Assembly (NCBI GenBank): GCA_003971905.1
Contig: RSEE01000005.1
Span: 496,001 to 560,000, forward strand
Direction: 5' to 3'
Source: Moniliella sp. 'wahieum'
Lineage: Eukaryota; Basidiomycota; Moniliellomycetes; Moniliellales; Moniliellaceae
Length of the DNA stretch: 64,000 nucleotides
Of this stretch, positions 36,963 through 47,020 are shown in pieces. Each line of letters starts with the position of its first letter. Position 1 is the first letter of the stretch. The notes beneath the pieces were generated by a model. That model did no database searches and was not told the origin of the DNA. It saw only the letters and a program-made list of their open reading frames with translations. A program made the position numbers and the translations under genes.

Positions 36963-37213
36963 TCTTACGCTGAAAAGAGGGTGTGCTCAGAGAAGTCCAC
37001 CATGCTCAAAATTTCCTGTAGTTGATGCGGATCAAGGGTAGGGCGACGGTGTACACGGAGGCGGCCATACTCCTTACTCGCCCCCCACCCCGTCTTACGC
37101 TGAAAGGAGGGTGTGCTGAGAGGAGTCCACCATTATGCTCGTCAAATTTCCTGTAGTTGATGCGAATGAAGGGTGGGCGACGGTGTGCATGAGAAGCGGC
37201 TATTCTCCTTGTT
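36963..37213. repeat. Tandem duplication, unit about 125 bp
   Basis: Copy A (36963-37080) and copy B (37093-37213) share TCTTACGCTGAAA, GAGGGTGTGCT, TTTCCTGTAGTTGATGCG and GGGCGACGGTGT in the same order, at about 80-85 percent identity. Confidence 0.8.
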
Positions 37214-37631
37214 TGGATTCCGTATCAATGCTGCCACCAGCATCATCTCCCTTTTTAAGGGCTGCCATGAGTTAGTGATGGACAGAGCGGGGACAATGCC
37301 AATGAATAAGAGCGCGCCTCGCAACAGCAAACAGACGTTCTTTGGGTTCAAGCATGCCATGTACATGCATGAAGATGCCGAAGTTTAGTCTTGCGTCGTG
37401 CTGAGAAGGGGGGGAAGTGAAGGTTTCTTCCGAGAGGGAGGAGCCTAACGTCTGACAGAAGAGGTACAGAGAGACACTGCACACTGAATAAAGAGCCGAC
37501 GGATCACAGCGGTGCATAGCGGCGGCGTGTGCATATTATGCCAGCTGACAAGTTCTAAGTCATGATTGATGATGAATGTTTTTATTGTGACTACGAGGAG
37601 ACCACCGGGCCTACGGCCCGGTCTGCTGCGT

Positions 37632-37800
37632 CGCCACCGTAGCCACCGTTCCCCCTTCGCCACCTTAGCCACCGTTCCCCCGTCGCCACCTTAGCCACCG
37701 TTCCCCGTCCCACCTTAGCCACCGTTCCCCCGGCCCACCATCGCCACCTTAGCCACCGGTCCCCTTCGCCACCCTTAGCCACCGTTCCACCGTCGCTACC
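37632..37800. repeat. Minisatellite, about 24-bp unit
   Basis: Seven or so degenerate copies of a unit built from GCCACCTTAGCCACCGTTCC. Copies differ mostly in C-run length. Minus-strand frames over it read Gly/Arg/Trp-rich peptides and are not believable genes. Confidence 0.85.
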
Positions 37801-37847
37801 GTTCCACGCTGGAACCCTTCCACGCTGGAGAGGGCAAATATATCACC

Positions 37848-38104
37848 GATACTCTGGCTGCGGGTGGCTGGGAACGTGTCACGGGGCAGCTGATGTAAAA
37901 AGTGCAGGCCAACCAACCGATTTTATTACTTGGAGATACTCTGGCTGCGGGTGGCTGGGAACGTGTCACGGGCAGCTGATGTAAAAGTGCAGGCCACCAA
38001 CCGATTTTATTACTTGGAGATACTCTGGCTGCGGGTGGCTGGGAACGTGTCACGGGCAGCTGATGTAAAAGTGCAGGCCACCAACCGATTTTATTACTTG
38101 GAGA
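37848..38104. repeat. Tandem array of three 84-87-bp units
   Basis: Three copies starting at 37848, 37935 and 38019. Each runs from GATACTCTGGCTGCGGGTGG to ACCGATTTTATTACTTGGA. Copies 2 and 3 are nearly identical; copy 1 differs only by single extra bases in a G run, an A run and an AACC step. Confidence 0.95.
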
Positions 38105-38832
38105 TTACTCCTTTATCCGCCAGCTTTTGTACTGTTGTCCTCTGACCATTTTCCTCCTCTTCCGGATCCTAACACGGGGAGGAAACATGAAGAGAAGAGG
38201 TGCAACAGATGCGGCAATTTATACGGGTACTGTTGAGTATATATATCCAGGGGAGGGGAGCCGGGCACATCACCTCTGACGACGGGACCCGCGGCTTATG
38301 ATGCAGTAGTTGCCTTGGAGGACATCAGAGACGCGTGATGACGGCAGCACTAGCACGGATGAGCGAGCCTGGTGGGTGTGGCGTTCTGTCCCCCGTCTAA
38401 AACAGGCATAAATGAGCATGAATGCTGCACTACTCATATATGTTGCAGAATCAACTGGTGAGAAGGAAAAAACATGGAATTGTGTTGTGGTGAAGGTAAG
38501 TAAGGGTAGAATACCATATAATGGCCCAAACACAGGCGCATGCCGTTGAGGGCAATGTCAATCCTGAATCAGGGCTTTGTTTATTCATAATGAGTTTGGA
38601 AGGGTGTGGAGAAGTCATAAAGTCCAAAGGCAATGTCAACAGCTGAAAGACTCTGAGAGAGTCGGGCTTGGCATACAGGGAGAGATTTGGTGTTCTAGTA
38701 CAATCGTTGGTTGATGAAGGATGAGGTCGATGAGGTATGCACATGTCAAAGCTTTTCTCACTTGATCCACCAGATACCAACGATCTGAAAAACTTGAGAG
38801 TGTTGAGTTATCGGCAGGATGAGCCGCGTGAA

Positions 38833-39759
38833 TCACACCAGCATAGGTACCATGGCCGCAAGGACTGCAGTTGTAAAGACTGCGCCCATCCCCACCAGTT
38901 GTCGGGGTAAAGCCACTCTTTTTGGTTTGTGCCGGTGTAGACGCCGAGGCGGAATCGGATGCGGCACCGGCCAACGCGTCAAGGCACTGGCCTGAGACGA
39001 GAAGGAGTTGGCCAAGGAAGATAAGCCTTGCGATGGATGGGCACTAGCTTGCGAGTAGAGCGAGTGAGCTTGGGAATAAAGAGATGTAGCTTCTGATGCC
39101 CATGAGCGCCACTGTCCCGAGCTCCAAGACGGGTGCGACCAGGATTGGCCAGAGGCCATGATCCCCAAGCTGAGCGGGACGGGCCACCGGGGAAGGAACG
39201 GTAACAGTGCTCGTCACTACGCCCGACGAGCCCGAGATGGTAAATGTCGATGTAAATGTGCCGTCTGAACGTCCGCCGAACCCTGGACCAGGGGCATGCC
39301 AAAGCCCGGACCAAATCCATTCCATCCATTTCCATCCCAAGACGACATTTCGTTGTTGACCGATTGCATCTCCGAGTTGAGCGCACTCCAAGCTGAATCA
39401 CCACTAATGCGGTCGGAATGGAGGAGGGAGTCGGCGTTGGCAAACTTGCTGGATTTGAGGAAAGGGAGGATGGTGTGGAAGTATTAGGGCTATCGACACT
39501 TGAGGTACCAGAAGGGACAGGGTAGCTGTTTTGGGACATTTGCGGGGCTGAAAATGATGATGTGCACACAAGGCGAGATAAATGAAGGAGATGTCAGTGT
39601 CGGGGCATGTTAATAAATGCGGTGTGTATTATGGGTGTGAGAGGAGAGGGAAGTTGCGAACCCCGCTTCACCCATGCCGGGGGGAAGGGCCACAGCCCTG
39701 GTGGTAGCGATGGCGATGAAGAGGAGGGTAGTGAAGGGGAGCAGCAAAGAGAAGTGCAT
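38833..39759 (-). CDS. GPI-anchored Ser/Thr-rich cell-surface protein
   Basis: Probable cell-wall mannoprotein. The start MHFSLLLPFTTLLFIAIATT at 39759 is a signal peptide. The mature chain is Ser/Thr/Pro-rich: SSVDSPNTSTPSSLSSNPAS, NSEMQSVNNEMSSWDGNGWN, then FTSTFTISGSSGVVTSTVTV and SLYSQAHSLYSQASAHPSQG. The C-terminus, in the frame that stops at 38833, is GAVFTTAVLAAMVPMLV, a hydrophobic tail after small residues, as expected for a GPI signal. A first intron may lie between about 39676 and 39552 (acceptor TTTTCAG before a new Gln/Ser-rich exon). Three frame moves occur. TATA-like ATATATAAG sits near 39994. No enzyme domain is visible. It sits inside the repeat-rich island. Confidence 0.62.
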
Positions 39760-40420
39760 CTTGGATCTGTAGCTGCGTACTAAGCTGAAGAAGGGCGTGT
39801 GCAGTGGCGGTGGGAGAGAGGGGAGGGGAGGCTGGGTGGTGGATTGGATCTGACTGCTTTTTCCTGCTTTAAACCCCACCCAGTTGCTGCGGGGAGAAAG
39901 CAGCCGGAGATGGAGTAGCAACGACAGTGACGGCGTTCAGTGCGCAGCACGGGCAGATTATATGCCAAGGTATATACAAATCCACTCTCGCCAAATATAT
40001 AAGCGAAGAGCCTCCTCATCCTTGGCGGAGTGACGGGGTTGGAGCGGTGGAGGTAGATGGAAGCACTGTGTCTTGCGCACTGCTTGTACACTATAGGGTC
40101 CCACCGATCACACAGTAGTTGTGACCCCACGTTCTCCCCTTCTATACTGCGTTGGTTTTCCTGTTAAGCCATCTACCCACCCACTCAGTGTAAGCAATAA
40201 TGGTTCGTGGTTTCTCCGCCCCCCGATCCATTGGCGTCTCCACCGTTTCGTCAATACATCTGGAACACCGGCAACTTCTCTAGTAGTTACCTCCTCTCGT
40301 AGGCTGATCTCCATCTTTTGGTTTATTTTATAGCTGTCAGCTCCCACGGCTCCAGATTTCTAGCTGCTCAGTATTTCTGCTTTCCCGTATCCAATCTGTG
40401 GAGCTTTGTCTGAAGGCCAC
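39760..40420. other. Upstream region of the GPI-protein gene
   Basis: Contains ATATATAAGCG near 39993-40003 and GTATATAC near 39968. No gene found in the rest. Confidence 0.45.
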
Positions 40421-41998
40421 TCAATATGGCACTCTATTAAAAAGCACATGCACAATACTTATGCCCCATCCGCAGCACCTGCTGGGAAACCGCCTGCCTG
40501 GATGCCGAGCCATTGGGGGTGGGGGGAAAGGGAGAGGAATGGTCGGAGGTGGCCTGGCGGTGAAGGGAGGATGCGCACTTTGCTTATTCGTCGGTAGCGC
40601 GAACCTAGTAGAGTGCATGTCTGCTGCTGAAGGAGGGCTGATGGCCTCGGTGGTAAGGGGGGCAGGGGCCGTTCATTGACCCCAATTGTTGTAGGGCGGA
40701 CGGGGGACGGGGCACTCATGGGCGTCCTGGCCGCTTGGAGCTCATCTTGTTCCATCATACCCGAGCAGCCGGAGGATGAGCCGGGAGGGGGAAGGACAGG
40801 TGCGTTCTTTGTTGCGCTCCAACTGCGGGGGTGGATTGGGCAATCCTCGATCCACCCTACGTAGCGGCCGTTTTGGGTGCGGTCCCGAGTCGCACCGTTC
40901 CAGACCAAGGGGGAACAATCAGGCGAGCAATCAGGCGAGCAATCAGGCGAACCCTCTGGAGAACAATCTTTGGAGAGCAAGCTGGAGAGCAAGCTGGTGA
41001 GATGGCAGCGGCTTCCCATGCGGTCGGCTGTCCCGGCACGGCACTCCATCCGCGCGAGCTCAGGATGGACTGGCAATAGAAGGGGGGCTGCATGTTGTAG
41101 CAGTAGTGTCAAGAGAAGGGACGCCAGACGTGCCCGAGGTGGGTGAGGGGTTGTGATCACCTGCCGCGCTCGAAGTAGGACTGGAACGGTCTCCATTGGT
41201 TGCCGAACGAGATGCCAAGTGGACTGATGGCTGACTTGGGTGCAGCATAGGTGTCCCACAACTAGTGCGCGGTCTGCAATCTCTGGGCTTGGGGGGATAG
41301 AAGGAGGGGTGTATGGCATCTTCTTCCATCAAGAGAAGTGGTGGAGGTTGGACTGATACGGTTGTGAGTTGGAATCAAAGAGGGAAATGGATGTAGAGGC
41401 GGACATGGACGGGAGTCTCCAACTGGGTACCAGGGTAGGAGAGGTTGCCCTACGATCTTCGTGTGCGGATAGCGCCAGAAAGAAGATGTGAGACTGGTCA
41501 AATGAAAGCGCTGGAAAGCTTTTGCGATACGAGCAGCTTCCGCATCAGCGGCAACGGCAAGCTGCTCAATCTCTTCAGAAAAGATCGGGTACGTATCCCA
41601 TGGAGGGGCAACAAGACGAAACACAAGGCGAAGCGATAAGGGACGAATGTGATGGGACCCAGTGGGGATGAAGGGCGAAGGCCTAACACGTTTGTACCAA
41701 GGCGCGATGACGGTGGAAGGAAGGAAAATACTCCAGGGGTTCCGTGCGCAAAAACAGCTAGCTGGAGAGCTCGCCGCTTTCTTTCCGAAAGCAAGCGAAT
41801 TACGCGAACGAAGCACACGCCGGGTCGGTTCGGAGAGGGACTACGAACACCCATATCTACAGCAGTATTACTAGTAAGGTGCAAAACCCGGCTCAGGTTC
41901 GCTTTTTTTGTGTGGCCATTGGTTCCAGATTCAGATTCAAGTAGGTTGAACGTCGTTGAACTTTGAACGTTGACGTTGACCGCTGTCTTGTCCAACAT
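40421..41998 (-). CDS. Low-confidence proline/serine-rich protein
   Basis: A coding-like run on the minus strand over several frames. The best pieces are IFSEEIEQLAVAADAEAARI (about 41540-41590, strongly helical), SRSATNGDRSSPTSSAAGDH (about 41170-41220), PPPGSSSGCSGMMEQDELQA, PSPVRPTTIGVNERPLPPLP (40640-40720), and a Pro-rich tail ARPPPTIPLPFPPPPMARHP. RPLPPLP is an SH3-ligand-like motif. The start and introns cannot be fixed, and a plus-strand frame at 41662-41874 (GRKILQGFRAQKQLAGELAA) competes. No family recognised. Confidence 0.3.
40914..40960. repeat. 12-bp tandem repeat
   Basis: Three to four copies of GAGCAATCAGGC. In the minus frame they encode a CSPD repeat; in the plus frame SGEQ. 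Confidence 0.85.
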
Positions 41999-42052
41999 TG
42001 ATTCACAATGACCAGGACGCTTACTGGTTTTTTCACGATAACATCTAACGCC

Positions 42053-42248
42053 CCGCGCCGAGCTCTCAGCTATACTTAGTCCGGACCGTTAACAATCCGT
42101 TCGATGACCGCAGGATTGGGGAGCTCATGTATGAACGCGGGTTTCTCCTAGATCTTGATCATGCCACTACTGATGTGCTGAAGATTATATACGGTGTGAC
42201 AGACAGAAAGCATGCTGTTGTCGGGTGCCTCTCTCGTAACCCGAAGTA
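42053..42248 (+). other. Orphan open frame, possible gene relic or exon
   Basis: Between TAA codons lies a frame reading VNNPFDDRRIGELMYERGFL then LDLDHATTDVLKIIYGVTDR and KHAVVGCLSRNPK. Its amino-acid mix is that of a folded protein, unlike the rest of the island. The only ATG is internal (42128), and it ends in AAG-TAAG, which could also be an exon end. I do not recognise it. It could be a decayed exon, part of a mobile element or chance. Confidence 0.3.
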
Positions 42249-42449
42249 AGTGGACACTGATGGTTTTACCGCCCCAAGCTAAAAGTAAGCATACCGGGCG
42301 AGAACCTGTGATGCATATATGTGACGTTAAACTACGTTAACAAAAATCGAGAGTGTGACATGTGACCGTCGGTAAAATATCACGCGCGTGCTGAATGAAG
42401 ATGCATCCGGTACAAGGGGAAAAACAGTGGAAGGAAGACTCAAAAGCTT

Positions 42450-42518
42450 GCTTGAGATCTGAGAGCTTGAGCGCTTGATCCTTCAGGCTGGGGCATCAGG
42501 GCCTCTCAGATCTCAAGC
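42450..42518. repeat. Perfect 16-bp inverted repeat
   Basis: Arms 42450-42465 (GCTTGAGATCTGAGAG) and 42503-42518 are exact reverse complements around a 37-nt spacer. Confidence 0.92.
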
Positions 42519-42552
42519 TCAGTAAGAGGATAGTAGCTTCGTTATATAATGA

Positions 42553-42599
42553 CGAGTAGTACTCACAGTATACTATAGTACTCATCTCAGTACTACTCG
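42553..42599. repeat. Perfect 11-bp inverted repeat
   Basis: CGAGTAGTACT and AGTACTACTCG flank 25 nt that are themselves nearly palindromic (AGTATACTATAGTACT). Could extrude as a hairpin. Confidence 0.9.
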
Positions 42600-43350
42600 A
42601 TAATATACAGGATCAAGCAAACCGTCTCTCATGATCTCATGGTGCTTTTGCGCACAACGGATGAGTTTTTTGAGGCTTCATTTTGTCCGGAAGAGCCGGA
42701 TGATCACCACCTCCTGCTGTGTGGTTCGAGACTGATCCGGCTCTGTGTGTGATAATATCTGCCCCTGTGACAGGCTCTTGCGTTGGAATACTAAGAGTGT
42801 CATCATAATCGATCATCCCCTCGTCTCTCTTTGCCATCGAAGCGTGGGGTAGAGGTTATGGAGAGAATAAGACGAGAAGACGAGGGGATATGGAGTATTG
42901 GGGCGATGCGATGCCCCATCACGACATCCTGCGTGATAATATACGGCACGGACCAATTAACCATGTAGTACCCTTCTCATGCAAAGCCTCCTGTACCTAA
43001 CGACTATTATAGAGTTTCTTCATCAGCTTCATCGAGAGAGATCTCGGAGATCTCGCATCTTAGATCTCACATCTCGCATGCCACATGTCACAATGCTTCA
43101 GAAGATCTCATCGACATCGACCATCAGTGCATCGGCGCTCAGCGCATATATAACCGTGCCTGCCCTTCGGGCCTGCATGGGGAGCATACGGAAAACATGT
43201 GACACAATATGTCACACACCAGATTGTGAAGGCTTAGCGCTTGAGAGCTTAAGCTTTAAGCTTACGCTTTACAGAGCCTGTATACTGGGATATATATACT
43301 GCTTCTTGATCGGGAGATGGGGATAATATGTCGATAATCGATAATCGATA

Positions 43351-43548
43351 ATGCCCCTCCCTACCCGTGCTCACTGCGGTGCCCCATTGCCGCACCAACG
43401 AGACCACACTCGCGCACAGTGTTCCTTCAATCCACGCCGAAAGTTGTGCCGCCACTGCCGTCGCCATGGCCACAAGGCTGCCGACTGCGGTAGTTTCGGG
43501 TTTGGGCTATTTGATGGATCCGAGCCGAGGAGAAGCCTTTGGGTGTGA
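43351..43548 (+). other. Zinc-knuckle (CCHC) ORF, possible retroelement Gag remnant (fossil)
   Basis: A 65-codon ORF contains LCRHCRRHGHKAADCG, which fits C-x2-C-x4-H-x4-C exactly. This motif is typical of the nucleocapsid part of Gag in LTR elements, but also occurs in host RNA-binding proteins. An LTR-like unit lies 450 bp away on the opposite strand; no reverse transcriptase or integrase is visible. It is probably a small relic. Confidence 0.4.
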
Positions 43549-43998
43549 AGCCGAGGCGGCCGCACGCGCGGAAAGGCTGTATGCTCCGGCTTGGGGGGGT
43601 AGTAACGTATCTGGAGCCTCCGGTGCTTAGGGACGGGTAGATGCTGTGGAGGACAAGACTGCCAGGGCTGAAGCTGGGCGGGGCGGCTGTGGACGTAGCT
43701 GTGAAAGGAACCCACGCGATATGCTGTGGTACGCGGAACCGACGCCGCTCGATGAAGGCTCGCGCGACTGACCGGATGGAGAGCTAGAGGACGAGGTTGG
43801 ATAGTGAAGATGAGGCAGCTAAGTGGAGACGAGAGGTTGCCTGTATTACTCAATCAATTGGCTGGAAACGATCAGAAGGTGGGAAGGGACGAGAATGGAA
43901 GGTGGGATAAAGGATTCCCACTGATCGAGGATGCTGACTGTTGGTTGACCCCTTTTTGGTAACCCCCTCCTATCCAAGCCCCATCGCACTGGCATAGA
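43549..43998. other. Gene-poor flank between zinc-knuckle ORF and LTR-like unit
   Basis: GA-rich with overlapping short frames. No gene supported. Confidence 0.45.
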
Positions 43999-44281
43999 TG
44001 TTAACAGAGCGAAGCAGACGAAGCTGCTAGAGTGCGACTTGGGAGCACTCGCGATCCTATGGATCAGCTGCAAAGCAGCCGTCAGACAAGGCGTGAAGAC
44101 AAAGTGGTGAGCCACGAGTCTTCAAGCAACGTCTGAAGGGAAGGAGACAGGAGAGAGAGAAGGGAGATGGAGCGAGCAGGGCGTGCGCGCCCTGCGAGCG
44201 GAACTCTTTCGACCGGAAGCGAGAGCGTCACCGATCCACTGAGGGCCGAGCAGAAGAAGCCTAGCACTACCCCCCCTAACA
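43999..44281 (-). mobile_element. LTR-like dispersed repeat, copy 2 (fossil)
   Basis: A 283-bp unit on the minus strand, starting TGTTAG and ending TTAACA. It is about 85 percent similar to the unit at 11589-11853 through the centre; the last 50 bp differ. No matching second LTR or coding interior is seen, so it looks like a solo copy. Confidence 0.55.
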
Positions 44282-44822
44282 GAAGCAAGCGGAGTCATCC
44301 GATAGCACTTCCTCGTAATCGATAACGAGAGACGAGAGACGAAATGCATCACGGAATGAATTGTGGGCTCGGTCCTGTTTCTGCTCGCTGTGTACCATGT
44401 ATATCATCATCATCATCTTCGTCACGCCGATCCGAGCCGTCACCCTCACTCGAGTTGATCTTACTCAATCAAAGGGGAACCAGCTATGACTACCGTCTCA
44501 CACCGCTAATTGGGGAGGGCTGTAATGGGTAGCCCGCTCACGATGCATTCTACAAAAAGACCCTGAGGCCCGTATACCCGTAGGGTACAAAATAAAATGG
44601 CCGTATGTGTTGCATGTTGCATTAAGATGTGAGATGTGACTTATGAGGCCTGAGGCGTAGGACGAAACAATGTCAAACACAAATAGAAACCATCGAATCG
44701 TAGTATACCTCAGCCCGAGTACTCATCGGTTACCCAAATGGAAGCGGCCTCAGGGACAGGGGAGATCTGCATAGTAAAATAATTACTGTGCCTCAGCCTT
44801 CAGCGCCTCGGAACCGATTCGA
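44282..44822. other. Right edge of the gene-poor island
   Basis: Holds a CATCATCATCATC microsatellite (44403-44418), TTATCGATTACGAG at 44315-44328 and AT-rich 3' flank of the protease gene. No gene. Confidence 0.5.
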
Positions 44823-46468
44823 TCAAAGCAGAGCAGTCGCATTGTTGAACACGAGCAGGTTGGGGCTCCCCTGAACGTCCGTCAGGGCGTTCTTGGTAGA
44901 CAAGGCAAGCACGCTTCTTCAGTCGCTGGGGTGCAAGACAGAGATAACTTGGCTTGGGGGACCGGAGAGGTGAACAGTAGTCTTGAATAAAGTCGAGCAC
45001 GGCAAAGGGGAGAGGCAAAGCAGCCAGAGCGTTACCAATGGTAGACAAGCGGGGAACAATGGAAGAAGAACTGTCGGCCGAGGCGACGGGCAAGGCATCC
45101 TGAATCGTAGCAAAGTCGTCCGTGCCATAGATTGAAAGCAAATAGGCCAGCAGCCCGACAGTGTGGGGAGTAGCCATCGACGTTCCAGACAAGATGGCAG
45201 TGCTGTCCACGCCCGTGTTCCACGTTGACTTGATGTTGAGACCGGGCGCAAACACATCCACGCACTTGCCCTTGTTGGAAAAGTACGCACGTTTGTCCCC
45301 ACGTCCGATGCACCCACCGTGATAGGAAGCGAGGCCGAGGCAGGAGAAGAGTTGCATGCATCCGAGTTCTCGTTGCCGGCCGCCACAGCAAAGTGAACGC
45401 CGGATGACACCGCACCATTGACAGCAGCGTCAAGGGTGGGCGACCGACCGCCGCCAAGGGACATGTTGGCAACAAAGCCCTTGTGCTTTTTGCGCGTCTT
45501 GGCATCGGCCGTCGCAAGTTTGGCACTGATTTCCTGCGCATCCTTAACCGCCCACAACACACCCGCCGTCACGTCCGACGTGCTACCCGATCCCGAACTG
45601 GTCAGCACCTTGACCGCGACCAGGTCCGCCTTCTTTGCCACACCATATGTCTTGCTCCCAATCGTTCCAGCACAGGGGTCCCGTGTCCGTGCCCGTCCAC
45701 ATCGCCGTCGCCAACGGGAATGGTTTTGCCCCAACGGGCGCGGCCTTCAAAGTCTTTGTGGTCAACGTAGATACCCGTGCTGAGGAACGAAATAAAAATG
45801 GGTAAGCGTTTGGACAGAGGAACTAGCTGAGATGGAGTGGGGACTTACTCGATAATGTACGCGGTCACGCCTTCGCCTGCAGTCTCATCGTAGACATACT
45901 TGTTGAATGTGGAGAATCCGAGTTCCTTGCGGTGAGAGATGCGAGCCAAGCCCCAGGGGGCACCTTTCTCGACCACGTGCTGGTCTTGGGCCTGGTTGGC
46001 AGGGAGCCAGCGCCATTCGGTATCGGGTTTGATCTCTTGGGTGGTTACGATCGAATCACGCTCGACGTACTCCACTTCCGGCTGGGCGCGGATAAAGGCG
46101 AGTACATCGTCTGTGAATTGGCCTGCATAGCCTTGCAGGTGGTGGTCGAGGTCGTAGACGTGGCGGATGCCATGTTCGGTGCTGGCAGCTGCAGGGAGAT
46201 CGAGGAACACATTTGCCTCGACTTGGGCAGCGGAGATAAGCTGTTGGTGGGCAAGGAAGGCGGTGCTGGAAACGCCGGGCTTCAGCTTGATCATGTAGCG
46301 ACCGGAAGCTCGGCCAGCGGGTTCTCAGCGCTGCGCAAAGCGGCGAGCACAGGCACGCCAGCCCCGAGGACCTGCTCGGCGCCGGGAACGAAGCGGGGGG
46401 CGGGGCGGGCGCGGTGGTGGCGGCGACAGCCATCAGAGCCAGCCCAAGGACGGAGGGGAGAGACGCAT
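44823..46468 (-). CDS. Secreted subtilisin-like serine protease (S8, proteinase K type)
   Basis: Extracellular or vacuolar protease with an I9 propeptide. The signal region starts MRLSPPS at 46468 and continues into a hydrophobic LALMAVAATTA stretch after a frame move. The propeptide begins RYMIKLKPGVSSTAFLAHQQ and includes LQGYAGQFTDDVLAFIRAQP and VEYVERDSIV. The catalytic triad is complete: Asp in the IIDTGI motif, which spans an intron (45780-45848, GTAAGT donor); His in GHGHGT; Ser in SGTSMATPHTVGLLAYLL. The oxyanion segment VAAGNENSDACNSSPASA is present, with NMSLGGGRSP before it. The C-terminus in the best frame is LTDVQGSPNLLVFNNATALL, stop at 44823-44825. About six frame moves occur. 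It sits beside the repeat-rich island. Confidence 0.95.
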
Positions 46469-47020
46469 AAGAAAAGAAGGGATCGTAATGGGGCTTGTAG
46501 GGGTGGAGGGGCGGTGGAGGTGGTGGGGGCGATGGCAGACCAGCGAGATAAGATGACTGATGCTGATAGCTGGGGGGAGCGGTGCTGCGTTGTCAGTCTA
46601 TCGTGGCTCTGCTGCGCACCAGCTGAGCCTCAGCAGTGCGCGTGCGAGAGTAGGGTTGAGGGCAGGGGAGCAGTTTTGCGTCGTGGTCCGATTGCCCCGC
46701 ACAGCGCCTGTCTGGCAGGGGCGGCAGGCGGCCATTGCGTCATCAGCGCCACGGCGTGCGTGCAGGTGCGTGCTCGCGAGTATATTTGGGGGATGTAGGA
46801 TGGCCGATGTGGCCTGTGCTGCTGCGGGGCATCTTATCAGCGCGGCGGCGAGGGCCCCAACACACGCGCGTGCTGGGCGCCAGCGCCACGCCAGCCAGCG
46901 CTTATAGTACTGCCCCTGGACATCGCCCGACCCCAACGACCACCTCCTGCCGAGGACTCGCAGCTCCTGCCCACCGTCCATCCCCCCACCATCTTCTCTC
47001 CTCCGTCTCCATCATCCCCA
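46469..47020. other. Divergent intergenic region
   Basis: Promoters of the subtilisin gene and the next plus-strand gene. A TATATTTGG element is at 46780. GC-rich, with no convincing ORF. Confidence 0.45.

Larger units (their letters stand above)
34228..38832. other. Gene-poor, repeat-rich island, left part
   Basis: About 4.6 kb with no ORF that I can defend. It is AT-richer than flanking genes. It holds dense TGACG/GTGACGCG half-site clusters (36085-36190), CATG-containing palindromes, a tandem 125-bp duplication, a GCCACC minisatellite and an 84-bp triplicate array, each listed separately. The longest frames are under 120 codons and overlap on both strands. Confidence 0.55.
41999..43350. 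other. Gene-poor island, middle part
   Basis: AT-rich stretch with inverted repeats and CATGTGACAC-type palindromes. One 65-codon open frame is listed separately. No complete gene. Confidence 0.5.

Noticed and set aside
37848-38104. CRISPR array
   Set aside because: Units are directly adjacent without variable spacers, and the genome is eukaryotic.
41662-41874. Plus-strand ORF with a helical peptide
   Set aside because: It competes with a similarly plausible minus-strand frame; no promoter, intron or homology decides. Left out as a gene.
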